Assembly: GCF_029953265.1 (NCBI RefSeq)
Contig: NZ_JASBAO010000001.1
Location: forward strand, 310,001-374,000
Direction of reading: 5' to 3'
Length of the DNA: 64,000 nt
From: Commensalibacter oyaizuii
GTDB lineage: Bacteria; Pseudomonadota; Alphaproteobacteria; Acetobacterales; Acetobacteraceae
In this document: positions 44,794-55,373 of the stretch, piece after piece
Layout of the letters: the number at the start of each line of letters is the position of its first letter
Position numbering within the stretch: position 1 is the stretch's first letter
Notes under the pieces: model-generated
Told to the model about the DNA's origin: nothing
Databases searched by the model: none
The model's input: the letters and a program-made list of their open reading frames with translations, nothing else
Position numbers and translations under genes: made by a program

Positions 44794-45534
44794 ATGACTT
44801 CTTTAAAAAAATATATCCCCAAACGTGTCCTTTTGAAAATCTCTGGTGAAGCTTTGCTAGGAAAAGGGATGTATGGTGTTGATCCAGAAATTGCCAATGC
44901 AATTGCGCAAGATATTGCCAATGTTGTTAATTCTGGAATAGAGGTTTGTTTGGTTATTGGAGGAGGCAATATTTTTCGAGGCATGACGGCCGCATCCAAA
45001 GGAATGGATCGAGTGCAAGGGGATTATGCTGGTATGTTGGCAACAGTAATCAACGCTATTGTAATGAACAATGTATTAAAACAATACGATGTCGAAAGCC
45101 ATGTCATGACTGCAATTGCAATGCCACAGGTTGCTGAGACCTATATTCGCGATAAGGCCATGCATTTGATGGATAAGGGGCATGTTGTTATTTTTGCAGC
45201 AGGCACGGGAAACCCTTATTTTACTACCGATACGGCTGCTGCTTTGCGTGCCATTGAAATGGAATGCGATCTTATGTTAAAAGGAACGCAGGTTGATGGA
45301 GTGTATGATTCAGATCCGAAAAAAAATCCTGATGCAAAACGCTATGATGTGCTAACATATACCGAAGCTTTGATAAAAGGATTAAACGTGATGGATGCAA
45401 CGGCATTAAGTTTGGCACGTGATAATCGGCTACCAACTGTTGTTTTTGATGTGCACGAAAAAGGTAATTTTAGCCGTGTGTTGAACAATGATGGTGTATT
45501 TACCAAAGTTGTTGTTTCTGAAACAGATGTTTAG
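44794..45534 (+). CDS. pyrH: UMP kinase
   Basis: This hexameric enzyme of the amino-acid kinase fold phosphorylates UMP to UDP. The 246-residue protein has [14 protein letters not shown] at the start, [10 protein letters not shown], and [22 protein letters not shown]. rpsB and tsf, which often precede pyrH, are not adjacent here. frr follows after 54 bases, the usual pairing. Confidence 0.97.
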   Translation: MTSLKKYIPKRVLLKISGEALLGKGMYGVDPEIANAIAQDIANVVNSGIEVCLVIGGGNIFRGMTAASKGMDRVQGDYAGMLATVINAIVMNNVLKQYDVESHVMTAIAMPQVAETYIRDKAMHLMDKGHVVIFAAGTGNPYFTTDTAAALRAIEMECDLMLKGTQVDGVYDSDPKKNPDAKRYDVLTYTEALIKGLNVMDATALSLARDNRLPTVVFDVHEKGNFSRVLNNDGVFTKVVVSETDV

Positions 45535-45588
45535 GGTTCCTTAGTTTCATAAGGTACAGTAAATTTATTTCTTGATAAGGGTTTTCTC

Positions 45589-46155
45589 GTGGTTGATGAT
45601 ATTGATAGCTTAAAAAAAGACTTAGAACGTCGTATGCAAGGGGCAATTGAATCTTTTAAGCATGATTTAGCAGGTTTACGTTCTGGTCGTGCAACCCCTG
45701 CATTATTAGAACCTATTCGAGTTGAAGCTTATGGCAGTGTTACTCCCATTACTCAGGTTGCATCTATTACAGCACCAGAACCAAGAATGTTATCGGTTCA
45801 GGTTTGGGATAAAACTTTGGCCAGTGCGGTTGATAAAGCCATTAGAGAAAGTGGATTAGGCTTAAATCCAATGCCTGATGGTCAATTAATCCGCGTGCCT
45901 ATTCCCCAATTAACTGAAGAACGTCGTAATGAAATGGTAAAAGCTGCAGGTCGTTATGCCGAAGCAGCAAAAGTCTCCGTTCGTGGTGTTCGTCGTGATG
46001 GAATGGATAAAACTAAAGCTGCAGAAAAAAATGGAGATATAAGTCAAGACGACGTTAAAGATTGGTCTGATGAAATTCAAAAAATTACAGATCAATATGT
46101 AAGTAAAATTGATGAAATTTTTAGTGAAAAAGAACGTGATATCAAACAGGTCTAG
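45589..46155 (+). CDS. frr: Ribosome-recycling factor
   Basis: Works with EF-G to split post-termination ribosomes. The 188-residue tRNA-shaped protein has the core LRSGRATPALLEPIRVEAYG and the helical arm IPQLTEERRNEMVK. The start is GTG at 45589, with AAGG eleven bases upstream. It is co-oriented with uppS 32 bases downstream. Confidence 0.96.
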   Translation: MVDDIDSLKKDLERRMQGAIESFKHDLAGLRSGRATPALLEPIRVEAYGSVTPITQVASITAPEPRMLSVQVWDKTLASAVDKAIRESGLGLNPMPDGQLIRVPIPQLTEERRNEMVKAAGRYAEAAKVSVRGVRRDGMDKTKAAEKNGDISQDDVKDWSDEIQKITDQYVSKIDEIFSEKERDIKQV

Positions 46156-46187
46156 ACAGTGACTGATTGATAAAGCGTAATTAAAAC

Positions 46188-46949
46188 ATGGCTTGTTCTT
46201 CTTTGGATATTTCTGCTGAATGTTTAAAATTGTCACAGCGTAAAGAGTTGCCTAAACATGTTGCCATTATTATGGATGGGAACAGTCGGTGGGCGAAAGC
46301 CAAGGGAATGCCAAGAATTGCAGGCCATAGAGAAGGTGCGCAGTCGGTCAAACGTTGTATTAAAGCAGCCATTCATAATAATATTGAATGGCTAACCCTT
46401 TATACGTTTTCATCTGAAAATTGGCGCAGAACCCCTGAAGAAGTCTCTGATTTAACATCATTGTTAAAATACTACCTTAAATATGAGGCTCGGCAATTGC
46501 ATAAAGAGGGTATACGTGTTCGTATTATTGGCGAAATAGATCGTTTCGATCGGAAATTACAAGATGAATTTTCAGCAATTGAACAACTGACAAAAAAAAA
46601 CAACCGATTAACACTAACGTTGGCATTGTCTTATGGTAGTAGAGGTGAAATTGTTCGAGCTGCACAACGTATTGCTGAGGATATCCAGCAGGGTAATTTG
46701 ACTATTGACCAAGTTACAGAGAATGTTTTTGCAAAATATTTATTTGCGCCAGATATTCCTGATCCCGATATGATTCTCAGAACCAGTGGTGAATGTCGCC
46801 TATCCAATTTTTTATTATGGCAATCTGCATATGCAGAATTAATTTTTGTAGATACTTTGTGGCCCGATTTTACAGAAAATCATTTTAACGCTGCATTAGA
46901 GACTTATGTACGTCGTGAACGTCGATTTGGCGCGCGACCAGGGTTATAA
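46188..46949 (+). CDS. uppS: Undecaprenyl diphosphate synthase
   Basis: This cis-prenyltransferase makes the C55 lipid carrier for peptidoglycan and O-antigen. The 253-residue protein carries the catalytic aspartate D30 in IIMDGNSRWAK and the diphosphate-binding RTSGECRLSNFLLWQ. The N-terminal 20 residues are not conserved, so the start may be slightly further downstream. cdsA follows after four bases. Confidence 0.96.
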   Translation: MACSSLDISAECLKLSQRKELPKHVAIIMDGNSRWAKAKGMPRIAGHREGAQSVKRCIKAAIHNNIEWLTLYTFSSENWRRTPEEVSDLTSLLKYYLKYEARQLHKEGIRVRIIGEIDRFDRKLQDEFSAIEQLTKKNNRLTLTLALSYGSRGEIVRAAQRIAEDIQQGNLTIDQVTENVFAKYLFAPDIPDPDMILRTSGECRLSNFLLWQSAYAELIFVDTLWPDFTENHFNAALETYVRRERRFGARPGL

Positions 46950-46953
46950 ATAA

Positions 46954-47838
46954 GTGAATAATAAAGCGAAATCTTCTTGGCAGGACCTGCCGTTACGTAT
47001 TGCATCGGCAGTGGTTATTATTCCACTAGCGCTATTGTGCATTATTTATGGTGGCGCACTATATATCGGCTTGCTGTTCTTGGTCAGTATTGCAATGACG
47101 TATGAGTGGGCTACGTTATTTAAAGCAAATTTTAAACGCTTTCCTGTTATATTATTTTTGATTTGGCCCATAGTTGCTTATTGCGCTGCAATTAAGGGGA
47201 TGTGGTGGCCAGGGATTGTAATCGCTTGCATATTTTCCTTTATTTTAGGTAGGCAATTATGGCTTGGTTCTGTCGTCATTGGTGGTGCGGGGATTGCGCT
47301 GTTGTGGCTGCGCTTTATGACTGTCTCAGAAATGTGGGCAGTGATCTATTTGATCTCAGTCGTTATTGCTAGCGACAGCTTTGCTTATATTGTTGGTAAA
47401 TTATTGGGAGGTCCCAAACTTATTCCCTCTGTTTCCCCTGGCAAAACCTGGTCTGGTGCCATCGGTGGATTGATTGGTGCAGGTATGGTTGGTGGATATA
47501 TAATCTTTTACTTTAGTGGAGAGGGTTATACCGCTTTTATCGGAGGGGCTCTTTTTAGTATGGTTACAGGTATTGTTGCCCAAATAGGTGATTTACTGGA
47601 AAGCAAGTTAAAAAGAGAATTAGGGGTAAAGGATTCAGGTAAAATCATTCCAGGTCATGGTGGGGTATTGGATCGTTTTGATGCATTATTGTTGGTTTCA
47701 GTTTTTGTGGCTTTGATATCTTGGTCTTTACCTAAGAATGATAATTTGCAAAAATGGGGCGGGGGTTTATTATTAAGTAAAAATAAAATCGGCGCTGATA
47801 AGCCTTCTTATATTCCTTTAACAATTTTTAGATATTAA
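46954..47838 (+). CDS. cdsA: Phosphatidate cytidylyltransferase
   Basis: The enzyme makes CDP-diacylglycerol, precursor of all phospholipids. The 294-residue protein has about seven to eight helices and the C-terminal signature SKLKRELGVKDSGKIIPGHGGVLDRFD. The start is GTG at 46954. About 35 residues after the last conserved helix form a polar tail of unknown purpose. Confidence 0.95.
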   Translation: MNNKAKSSWQDLPLRIASAVVIIPLALLCIIYGGALYIGLLFLVSIAMTYEWATLFKANFKRFPVILFLIWPIVAYCAAIKGMWWPGIVIACIFSFILGRQLWLGSVVIGGAGIALLWLRFMTVSEMWAVIYLISVVIASDSFAYIVGKLLGGPKLIPSVSPGKTWSGAIGGLIGAGMVGGYIIFYFSGEGYTAFIGGALFSMVTGIVAQIGDLLESKLKRELGVKDSGKIIPGHGGVLDRFDALLLVSVFVALISWSLPKNDNLQKWGGGLLLSKNKIGADKPSYIPLTIFRY

Positions 47839-47873
47839 ATATCGATAAACCTTCAATAAGGAAAATCTTGAAA

Positions 47874-49034
47874 ATGAAAACTGTTTCTATATTGGGTAGT
47901 ACTGGTAGTATTGGATGTTCGACAGTTGATTTGTTATTACAAGATCCAGCCTCGTTTAAAACGATTGCTTTGGTTGGTGGAAAAAATGTAAAAAAACTTG
48001 CCGAACAAGCAATTGCTCTACATGCTCAATATGCTGTGATTGCAGATGAACAGTTTTTACCTGAATTAAAAAAATTGCTAGCAGGGTATAATACCAAAGT
48101 TATGGGGGGCAGACAAGCAGTGGTAGAGGCTGCTGGCATCCCAGTAGATTGGACAATGGCTGCAATTACGGGTGCTATTGGCCTGGAACCAACAATGGCT
48201 GCGGTTAAAAATGGTAAATATGTTGCCCTTGCAAATAAAGAGGCATTGGTTTCTGCGGGTGATGTAATGTTAAAGGCCGTAAACGCGGCTGGTGCTACTT
48301 TGTTACCTGTTGATTCTGAACATAATGCTATTTTTCAATCTATGGCTGATCAACAATATCGCTCCATTGAAAAACTTATACTAACTGCATCAGGTGGACC
48401 TTTTAGAAAAACTTCATTTGAAGATATGAAAAAGGTTACGCTACAGCAAGCTTTAAAACATCCAACATGGACCATGGGTGCGAAGATAACAATTGATTCT
48501 GCCAGTATGTTTAATAAAGGATTGGAAATTATTGAGGCGGCACGATTATTTTCGGTGACAGAGGAGCAAATAGACGTTTTAATACATCCTCAGTCTATTA
48601 TTCATAGTATGGTTCAATATACAGATGGCAGTACGATTGCACAATTAGGATCGCCTGATATGCGAATACCGATTGCTCATACTCTGACTTGGCCAAAAAG
48701 AATGCATACGAATGTGGCACGCTTAAATTTGACTGAAGTTGCTAAACTAGAATTTGAAGCCCCAGACGACATACGTTTTCCAGCATTAAGATTATCTCGT
48801 GAAGCATTACGTGCTGGTAAGTGTTCGCCAACGATTCTTTCTGCAGCCAACGAAGTTGCTGTTGATGCGTTTTTAAAAGAGCAAATAGGATTCTTGGATA
48901 TTCCTGAATCTGTAGAGGCTGTTATGCAAAAATTAGGAGCTCCACAGGCAAATAATTTAGAGGAGGTTATTTATTGGGATCAAGAAGCACGAAGACATGC
49001 TGAAGAGTGGATTAAAAATCGTTACAAAATTTAG
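47874..49034 (+). CDS. dxr: 1-deoxy-D-xylulose 5-phosphate reductoisomerase
   Basis: The committed step of the MEP isoprenoid pathway, which feeds UppS. The protein has 386 residues from the ATG at 47874; a TTG two codons upstream is closer to the AAGGA and is also possible. NADPH is bound by SILGSTGSIGCSTVDL. The metal-site region reads ANKEALVSAG and LPVDSEHNAIFQ, and MFNKGLEIIEA follows. It lies in the same run as cdsA and rseP. Confidence 0.97.
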   Translation: MKTVSILGSTGSIGCSTVDLLLQDPASFKTIALVGGKNVKKLAEQAIALHAQYAVIADEQFLPELKKLLAGYNTKVMGGRQAVVEAAGIPVDWTMAAITGAIGLEPTMAAVKNGKYVALANKEALVSAGDVMLKAVNAAGATLLPVDSEHNAIFQSMADQQYRSIEKLILTASGGPFRKTSFEDMKKVTLQQALKHPTWTMGAKITIDSASMFNKGLEIIEAARLFSVTEEQIDVLIHPQSIIHSMVQYTDGSTIAQLGSPDMRIPIAHTLTWPKRMHTNVARLNLTEVAKLEFEAPDDIRFPALRLSREALRAGKCSPTILSAANEVAVDAFLKEQIGFLDIPESVEAVMQKLGAPQANNLEEVIYWDQEARRHAEEWIKNRYKI

Positions 49035-49069
49035 GTTCTATAGTTTTAGATATCACAGGGTTAATTGAT

Positions 49070-50182
49070 ATGTATGAATTTTTACGAGCGATAGTATCGT
49101 TTATTTTTGTTTTGGGTGTGCTCGTATTCATTCATGAATTGGGTCATTATCTGGCAGCACGTTGGCGCGGGGTTCATGTCGATGTTTTTTCCATTGGTTT
49201 TGGCAAACCTTTGTATCGTTGGCATGACAAAGTTGGAACAGAGTGGCGTATTTGCCCCATACCTTTAGGGGGATATGTTAAACCTCACGGTTTTGCTGAT
49301 CCGGAAGATGTTACAGAAGAAGAGCGTGCAACCTACATTCCTGGCAAAACATTCCATGGCAAAGATGTTGGAAGTAGGGCTATTGTTATCGCAGCGGGAC
49401 CTATTTTTAATTTCTTATTGGCAATTATTTTATTTATTGGATTGTTTTCTATCGTTGGGACTCCACATTTGGACGTGCAACCTATCGTAAAAGGTATTGT
49501 TAAAGACAGTCCAGCCAGTAAAGCAGGCCTTGAAATTAATGATACAATAATAAAAATAGATAATCTGTCTCAACCTAGTGCAAAAAATATTGTTGAATTT
49601 ATCGCGCAACACCCAGATTTAACGACGAACATTGTTGTTAAACGAGATAATAAAGATGTGTCTTTACCTATTACGATTGGCACTCAAATACAAAATGATA
49701 AATCTATTGGACGCATAGGTCTTGAATTCAAAAGTAGTGTTAATTTTAAGGAACCTCTTTCAATAATTAAGGCCGTACCTGCTGCATTTAGTGCAACATG
49801 GAATATTACCTATCAAACCGTTGTTGGTATAGGGCAAATGGTAACAGGTCAACGATCAGCCAAAGAACTAGGTGGGCCAATCAAGATTGCTCAAATGTCT
49901 GGACAGGTTTCTCATGGTGGATTTGCTGATTTAATAAGTTTTATGGCATTGCTGTCAATTAATTTGGGATTAATTAATTTATTTCCGATTCCTATTTTGG
50001 ATGGTGGACGTTTGGTTTTTTATGCGATCGAAGCAGTTATTCGTAAACCTGTGCCCAAAAAAATACAGGCTTGGGGATTTCAAATAGGTTTTGCATTAAT
50101 TTTATTACTTTTTGTATTTTCTACTTATAATGATGTTTCTCAATTATCAGTAATACGTTGGCTTACAGGACACAGTAATTAA
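49070..50182 (+). CDS. rseP: Site-2 membrane metalloprotease RseP
   Basis: This zinc intramembrane protease of 370 residues clears signal-peptide remnants and releases envelope-stress factors by cutting anti-sigma factors. The zinc site is HELGH (H22, E23, H26) in the first helix, and the third ligand lies in PIPILDGGRL. One PDZ domain sits in between (about 125-210), fewer than the two of E. coli RseP. It is directly upstream of bamA as in most alphaproteobacteria. Confidence 0.96.
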   Translation: MYEFLRAIVSFIFVLGVLVFIHELGHYLAARWRGVHVDVFSIGFGKPLYRWHDKVGTEWRICPIPLGGYVKPHGFADPEDVTEEERATYIPGKTFHGKDVGSRAIVIAAGPIFNFLLAIILFIGLFSIVGTPHLDVQPIVKGIVKDSPASKAGLEINDTIIKIDNLSQPSAKNIVEFIAQHPDLTTNIVVKRDNKDVSLPITIGTQIQNDKSIGRIGLEFKSSVNFKEPLSIIKAVPAAFSATWNITYQTVVGIGQMVTGQRSAKELGGPIKIAQMSGQVSHGGFADLISFMALLSINLGLINLFPIPILDGGRLVFYAIEAVIRKPVPKKIQAWGFQIGFALILLLFVFSTYNDVSQLSVIRWLTGHSN

Positions 50183-50336
50183 ATAGTATGCTGTTAATCG
50201 TAAGCAATGACTTGTCAAAAGGTATAAAAAACGGATACTCACTGTTAATGTAAAATAAGATGATTTGTATTTGCTTATAAAAACTCTTGTGATATGCAAT
50301 TTGGTGGATTTCCATTAGTAATAAAGGGTGGCTGAT

Positions 50337-52781
50337 TTGTCAGGTAAACGTTCGGCTCTGTTTGCTTCTGTATGTATATTTCCGTTTGTATGTAGCTCTA
50401 TCCATGCTCAAACAACTGGGAATGTGTCTCATTCTTCGCATGATAAAAAAGCTGTAAAAGGGGCTCATCATGCAAAGGGTAAAAAATCTGTTGGTAAGCA
50501 AGTAACCAGTAAGGGTGGGATTATTCAATCCATACAGGTTATTGGAAATGATCGTGTTGAAGTTCCAACAGTTCTTTCTTATATGTTGGCACAACCTGGC
50601 GATCCGTTTAATCGGGATTTATTGGATCGTTCTTTAAAAACGTTGTACGCAACAGGATTATTTAAAGATATTACGCTGCATCGTTCTGGTAACGTATTGC
50701 AAGTTAAGGTTGTAGAAAATCCAGTTATTAACCGCGTAGCTTATGAAGGTAATCGTAAGTTAAAAGATGCCGATATAACAAAATACACCTCTTTAAAAGC
50801 ACGTGCTATTTATTCGCCTGCGTTAATTTCTGCTGATCGACAACGTATTTTAGCAATGTATGCTGCCAAGGGACGTTACTCAGTTACGGTTACGCCGCAA
50901 ATTATTCATTTATCACGTAATCGTGTTGATGTTATTTTTAAGATTAACGAAGGTCCCAAGACCCTGATTGAAAAGCTTGCCTTTGTTGGAAACCACGCTT
51001 TTAGTGAGGCACGTTTAAGTCAAGTAACTTCTTCTAAAGAAACTGCTTGGTATCGGTTTTTATCCTCATCAGATGAATATAATCCTGAGCGCGTAAAATA
51101 TGATGGCGAATTAATCAGACGTTTTTATTTGCGCAACGGGTATGTTGATTTTAAATTAATTAATGCAACTGGTGAATTGTCACCTGACCATAAATCCTTT
51201 TACATTACCTATACTTTGCAAGAAGGTCCTCAATATCGTTTGGGCAAAGTGGATGCTCGTTCAAATTTAGAAGGGGTTTCAGCGCAAAAAGTTAAATCAA
51301 TGGTTGCCATGCGTAAAGGCCAGATTTACGACGGCAAGGAAATTGAGGATGTCGCCAAGTATATTCAAGAGAATCTGCAAGCAGAGGGACACCCTTTTGC
51401 TGTTGTAAGGCCTGAAATTGCCAGAAATCCCGAGAAAAAGATTGTAGATCTTTTATTCGATGTGATGGAAGGTCCACGTGTTTATGTTGAACGTATTGAT
51501 ATCAATGGAAACACAGTAACCAAGGATAATGTTATTCGTCGTGAATTACCCGCAGCTGAAAATGATCCATATACCAGTACAACTGAAAAATATATGAAGC
51601 AAGCAGCTGAAGATCTGGGATATTTTAAAGAGGTTAAAGTTCAACAAGCCAAAGGTTCTGCCCCAGATAAGCGTTCTGTTGCAATTAATGTTCAAGAGAA
51701 ACCAACGGGTGAATTCTCCTTGGGTGGTGGATATTCTACCGATTCTGGTATTCTGGGGAATATTGGGTTAAGACAACGTAACTTCTTGGGTACAGGGGTT
51801 GATGCTGGTATTTCAGGGACTGCTGCGTATTATGCAAAGCAGGTAAATTTATCAGTAACAGACCCTTATTTTTTAAATAAGAATTTAGTGGCGGGTATTG
51901 ATTTATTTTATATTCAAAATAGTTATCAAACCTATCAAAATTATAGCGAGGATCGTTTAGGCGCTTCTTTTCGTTTAGGGTATGCCTTTAACAATGTGCT
52001 ATCACAGCAATGGACATACTCAATTATTGATCGTCGGGTACATGATATTTGGGATCGTTCTTCTTACTATATCTTGGATCAAAAAGGATATTCCTTACTT
52101 TCTCAATTGAGCACAACCATTGCTTATGATACTAGAGACAGTCGCATCAATCCCCATACTGGTACCCTTGTCAAAGTTGGGGGTGATTTTGCTGGTATTG
52201 GTGGTGATGCGAAGTACTTGCGTGGTAAAATTGATGCGTCTCATTATTTTCCACTAGATGACATTACGGGTAACCGTGATTGGACCTTCAGCTTAACAGC
52301 AGGGGCAGGATATATCGGAGATTATGGTAGTAAAAAAGATACGATGATCATCGATAACTTCTATCTTGGTGGTAATAATCTTAGAGGATTTTATGATGGT
52401 GGTGTTGGACCGCGCAGTCATGCAATCCAAGGTCATGATCAAGAGGACTTTTTAGGTGGACGTTTTATGTATACAGCGTCTGCACAAGTTAATTTTCCGA
52501 TGCCTGCTGCTCGGGACCTAGGGCTTTCTGGACGATATTTCGTTGATATGGGTGCGCTAGATGGATTGCGTGTAAAAAGGCGTTATACTAACCAAGCTCA
52601 GGATGGTGCGCGTTATACAGGTGTTTATGGAGATAGCTTGTCACCACGTGTCAGCACTGGGGTTGGAGTTTCTTGGAAAAGCCCATTTGGTTTATTAAAT
52701 GTCGATTTTGGTTACCCCGTTGTTAAGCAAAAACATGATCGTACACAACTTGTCAGATTTGGCTTTGGACAACAGTTTTAG
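50337..52781 (+). CDS. bamA: Outer membrane assembly factor BamA
   Basis: The essential insertase of outer membrane beta-barrels. The protein of about 814 residues has a signal peptide (SGKRSALFASVCIFPFVCSSIHA), a Lys/His-rich spacer, five POTRA domains from GGIIQSIQVIGNDRVEV to about residue 430, and a 16-strand barrel ending FGFGQQF. A GTG at 50328 is in frame, but the AAGGG that would serve it overlaps it. The TTG at 50337 lies eight bases from that AAGGG, so I prefer it. Confidence 0.95.
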   Translation: MSGKRSALFASVCIFPFVCSSIHAQTTGNVSHSSHDKKAVKGAHHAKGKKSVGKQVTSKGGIIQSIQVIGNDRVEVPTVLSYMLAQPGDPFNRDLLDRSLKTLYATGLFKDITLHRSGNVLQVKVVENPVINRVAYEGNRKLKDADITKYTSLKARAIYSPALISADRQRILAMYAAKGRYSVTVTPQIIHLSRNRVDVIFKINEGPKTLIEKLAFVGNHAFSEARLSQVTSSKETAWYRFLSSSDEYNPERVKYDGELIRRFYLRNGYVDFKLINATGELSPDHKSFYITYTLQEGPQYRLGKVDARSNLEGVSAQKVKSMVAMRKGQIYDGKEIEDVAKYIQENLQAEGHPFAVVRPEIARNPEKKIVDLLFDVMEGPRVYVERIDINGNTVTKDNVIRRELPAAENDPYTSTTEKYMKQAAEDLGYFKEVKVQQAKGSAPDKRSVAINVQEKPTGEFSLGGGYSTDSGILGNIGLRQRNFLGTGVDAGISGTAAYYAKQVNLSVTDPYFLNKNLVAGIDLFYIQNSYQTYQNYSEDRLGASFRLGYAFNNVLSQQWTYSIIDRRVHDIWDRSSYYILDQKGYSLLSQLSTTIAYDTRDSRINPHTGTLVKVGGDFAGIGGDAKYLRGKIDASHYFPLDDITGNRDWTFSLTAGAGYIGDYGSKKDTMIIDNFYLGGNNLRGFYDGGVGPRSHAIQGHDQEDFLGGRFMYTASAQVNFPMPAARDLGLSGRYFVDMGALDGLRVKRRYTNQAQDGARYTGVYGDSLSPRVSTGVGVSWKSPFGLLNVDFGYPVVKQKHDRTQLVRFGFGQQF

Positions 52782-52790
52782 GGATTTACA

Positions 52791-53684
52791 ATGGTTAAGA
52801 AATTAAGTGTTTATTATGCTGTTGCAGGAATATTATTCGCCTCGCCCTTAACAGGGATATTAGCATCAACAGCGTCAGCAGAAGAAAATAGTGGATGGTT
52901 TATTCCAAAGTCAAGTCAACCAAAACCTGCTGCTTCTGCCCCAAAAGCTGTAAAACATGTTGCACCCAAAGTGGCAGCACCAACGCCTATTGGACCGTCT
53001 GATATAGATGGCGGGGAACAAGGGGATGTTCAAGGACAGGCACAACCTGTTTTACCTTTACCGCCTATTCCTACGCCTGCTCCTATTGCTAAGGGAAACC
53101 CTCCTCCTCAAGCGGTGATTGGGGTTATTAGTGTTCCAGACGTTATGCGTCAATCTATTGCAGCGCAAGAAGCAGAAAAAGTTTTGGTAGAACGTCGTGA
53201 TGCATTACAACGCGATGTTCAAAAAGAGCAAAAAGCTTGGCGGGCAGAACAACAGCAAATCCAAGCCAAAGCAAAAACTATGACAGCAGATCAAATTCAA
53301 TCTCGTGGTCGTAAACTGCAAGCGCGCGTCCTAAATGCACAAAAAGACTTTAGAAATCGTAGCCGCATCATTCAAGAAGCAGCACAGGTTGCTTTTGGTC
53401 AAATAGAAAGAGAGCTGATTCAACTTATTCAAAATGTTGCTTCTAGTCGTAATATGAACCTCGTTTTACATCGTGAGCAAGTAGCTTTAAGTGTGAATGA
53501 ATTGGACATTACAAGTGAAGTTGTAAAAGAGTTGAACAAAAATCTGCCTTCCGTTTTTATTCCTGCGGCAGATGTAGACCCAGAAGAATTGGCAAAAAAT
53601 GGCTCTATGCCTACAACGGCAAATCCTGATGGTGGTAAAAAATCTGATGAAAAGAGTGTCGTTACTAAAAAACCTGCACAGTAA
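52791..53684 (+). CDS. ompH: OmpH/Skp-family periplasmic chaperone
   Basis: Skp-like chaperones escort unfolded outer membrane proteins to BamA. The protein has a signal peptide (residues 1-30). Residues 105-265 carry the coiled-coil Skp core, starting IGVISVPDVMRQS and with a charged Lys/Gln/Glu middle. It is 297 residues, against about 160-190 for typical Skp. The excess is a Pro/Ala/Gln-rich linker at about 35-105 and a Lys-rich tail. It lies nine bases after bamA. Confidence 0.9.
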   Translation: MVKKLSVYYAVAGILFASPLTGILASTASAEENSGWFIPKSSQPKPAASAPKAVKHVAPKVAAPTPIGPSDIDGGEQGDVQGQAQPVLPLPPIPTPAPIAKGNPPPQAVIGVISVPDVMRQSIAAQEAEKVLVERRDALQRDVQKEQKAWRAEQQQIQAKAKTMTADQIQSRGRKLQARVLNAQKDFRNRSRIIQEAAQVAFGQIERELIQLIQNVASSRNMNLVLHREQVALSVNELDITSEVVKELNKNLPSVFIPAADVDPEELAKNGSMPTTANPDGGKKSDEKSVVTKKPAQ

Positions 53685-53716
53685 TTAATGTGTAATTAAA
53701 AGTAGGTATAAGCAAA

Positions 53717-54787
53717 ATGAACGCTGAGCAAAATAACAACCAACCTGGTGATTCTCGTTTTTTTGATAAATCTGGTCCTTATTCATTGGAAAAACTTGTA
53801 AAAGAAACGGGTGCTCAGCTGATACCAGCGCAATCGGGGAAAAACATAATTTCCGAATTAACGGCGATTGCGCCTTTGCAGATTGCAAATTCTTCAGAGG
53901 TTAGTTTCTTAGATAACAAACGTTATTTACCTTTGTTGGCTGAAACAAAGGCTGGGGTTGTTATTGTGTCACCAGCTTTTGCTGATAAAGTACCATCAGA
54001 TACAGTTGCTTTGGTTACCACCAATCCTTATTTAGCGTGGGCTAAAGTTGCCAATCTTTTTTACCCAAGAACTCAGGCAAAAGCAGGTATTCACCCTACT
54101 GCTTATATTCATCCAAATGTCAAGCTTGACCCTAGCATAGAAGTTCAACCTTTTGCTGTGATTATGGATAATGTTGAAATTGGGAAAAATTGTATTATCG
54201 GGGCTCATAGTATTATTGAACAAGGGGTCGTTATTGGAAATAACTGTCGCATTGGTAGTCACGTATCTTTAAGCCATGCTGTTTTAGGGGATCGGGTTAC
54301 CATATATCCAGGCGCACGTATTGGACAAGATGGTTTTGGGTTTGCTGTTGGTGACGAAGGCTTTGTTAGTGTTCCACAAATTGGAAAAGTGATATTGAAT
54401 CATGATGTAGAGGTGGGGGCTAACTCAACTATAGATCGTGGATCAGTTAAAGATACCATCATTGGTGCAGGGTCACGTTTGGATAATTTGGTTCAAATTG
54501 GTCATAATGTACAAATGGGAAAATGTTGTATTGTTGTTTCCCAGGCTGGAATATCTGGTTCAACACAACTTGGTGATTTTGTTACTGTTGCAGCACAAGC
54601 AGGATTAATTGGTCATATTCGTATTGGTGATCGTGCGCGGATCGGCGCACAATGTGGAGTCATGTCAGACGTTGAACCAAAATCAGATGTTATTGGCAGT
54701 CCAGCCATGCCTTTCCGAGAATTCTTTAAAAACGTTGCTTTTTTGCGCCGTCTTGTTAAAACGTCAGGCACTAAAGAAAAGAAATAA
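53717..54787 (+). CDS. lpxD: UDP-3-O-acylglucosamine N-acyltransferase
   Basis: Third step of lipid A synthesis: adds a 3-hydroxyacyl chain to the 2-amino group. The 356-residue protein has an N-terminal UDP-binding domain and then a left-handed beta helix of hexapeptide repeats (from about 110). The catalytic histidine is likely in VQIGHNVQMGKC. It sits between ompH and fabZ as in most proteobacteria. Confidence 0.96.
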   Translation: MNAEQNNNQPGDSRFFDKSGPYSLEKLVKETGAQLIPAQSGKNIISELTAIAPLQIANSSEVSFLDNKRYLPLLAETKAGVVIVSPAFADKVPSDTVALVTTNPYLAWAKVANLFYPRTQAKAGIHPTAYIHPNVKLDPSIEVQPFAVIMDNVEIGKNCIIGAHSIIEQGVVIGNNCRIGSHVSLSHAVLGDRVTIYPGARIGQDGFGFAVGDEGFVSVPQIGKVILNHDVEVGANSTIDRGSVKDTIIGAGSRLDNLVQIGHNVQMGKCCIVVSQAGISGSTQLGDFVTVAAQAGLIGHIRIGDRARIGAQCGVMSDVEPKSDVIGSPAMPFREFFKNVAFLRRLVKTSGTKEKK

Positions 54788-54862
54788 AATAAAAGCATCT
54801 TGTAATTTTCATATAAGGTGCGTAACTCTATTACAAAATTGTTATAGCGAGTGGTTTGAAAC

Positions 54863-55360
54863 GTGAACGCAGAAGATAAAAATTTAGATCAAAAATCAGA
54901 ATTAAATCAGCCTGTTGATATTCCTTTGATTGAGATTGAAGGAATTATGAAGGCAATTCCACACAGATATCCTTTTTTGCTCATTGATCGTGTTGTTAAT
55001 GTTACGAGGGATCATTCTGCAACAGGAATAAAAAATGTTTCTGTAAATGAAAATTTCTTTCAAGGACATTTCCCAGGACGCCCAGTGATGCCAGGTGTTT
55101 TAATTGTGGAAGCAATGGCACAAACAGCAGGGGTGTTGGTTGTAAAAACATTAGGTAAGGAATGTGAAGGGAAACTGGTTTATTTCATGACAATAGATAA
55201 CGCCAAGTTTCGCCGTCCTGTTGTCCCTGGTGATCAGTTATATATCCATGTTACGAAAGAACGTAACCGTGCAAACGTGTGGAAATTTCGCAGCCTTGCA
55301 AAAGTGAACGATGTAATCGTAGCAGAAGCTTTCTTTAGCGCAATGATTTTGGATCATTAA
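54863..55360 (+). CDS. fabZ: 3-hydroxyacyl-[ACP] dehydratase FabZ
   Basis: Dehydrates 3-hydroxyacyl-ACP in fatty acid elongation and competes with LpxA for its substrate. The 165-residue hot-dog-fold protein shows [11 protein letters not shown], and [20 protein letters not shown] with the catalytic His and Glu. The start is GTG at 54863 and the 15 residues before the core are variable. Confidence 0.97.
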   Translation: MNAEDKNLDQKSELNQPVDIPLIEIEGIMKAIPHRYPFLLIDRVVNVTRDHSATGIKNVSVNENFFQGHFPGRPVMPGVLIVEAMAQTAGVLVVKTLGKECEGKLVYFMTIDNAKFRRPVVPGDQLYIHVTKERNRANVWKFRSLAKVNDVIVAEAFFSAMILDH

Positions 55361-55373
55361 ATTATTTATTTGT

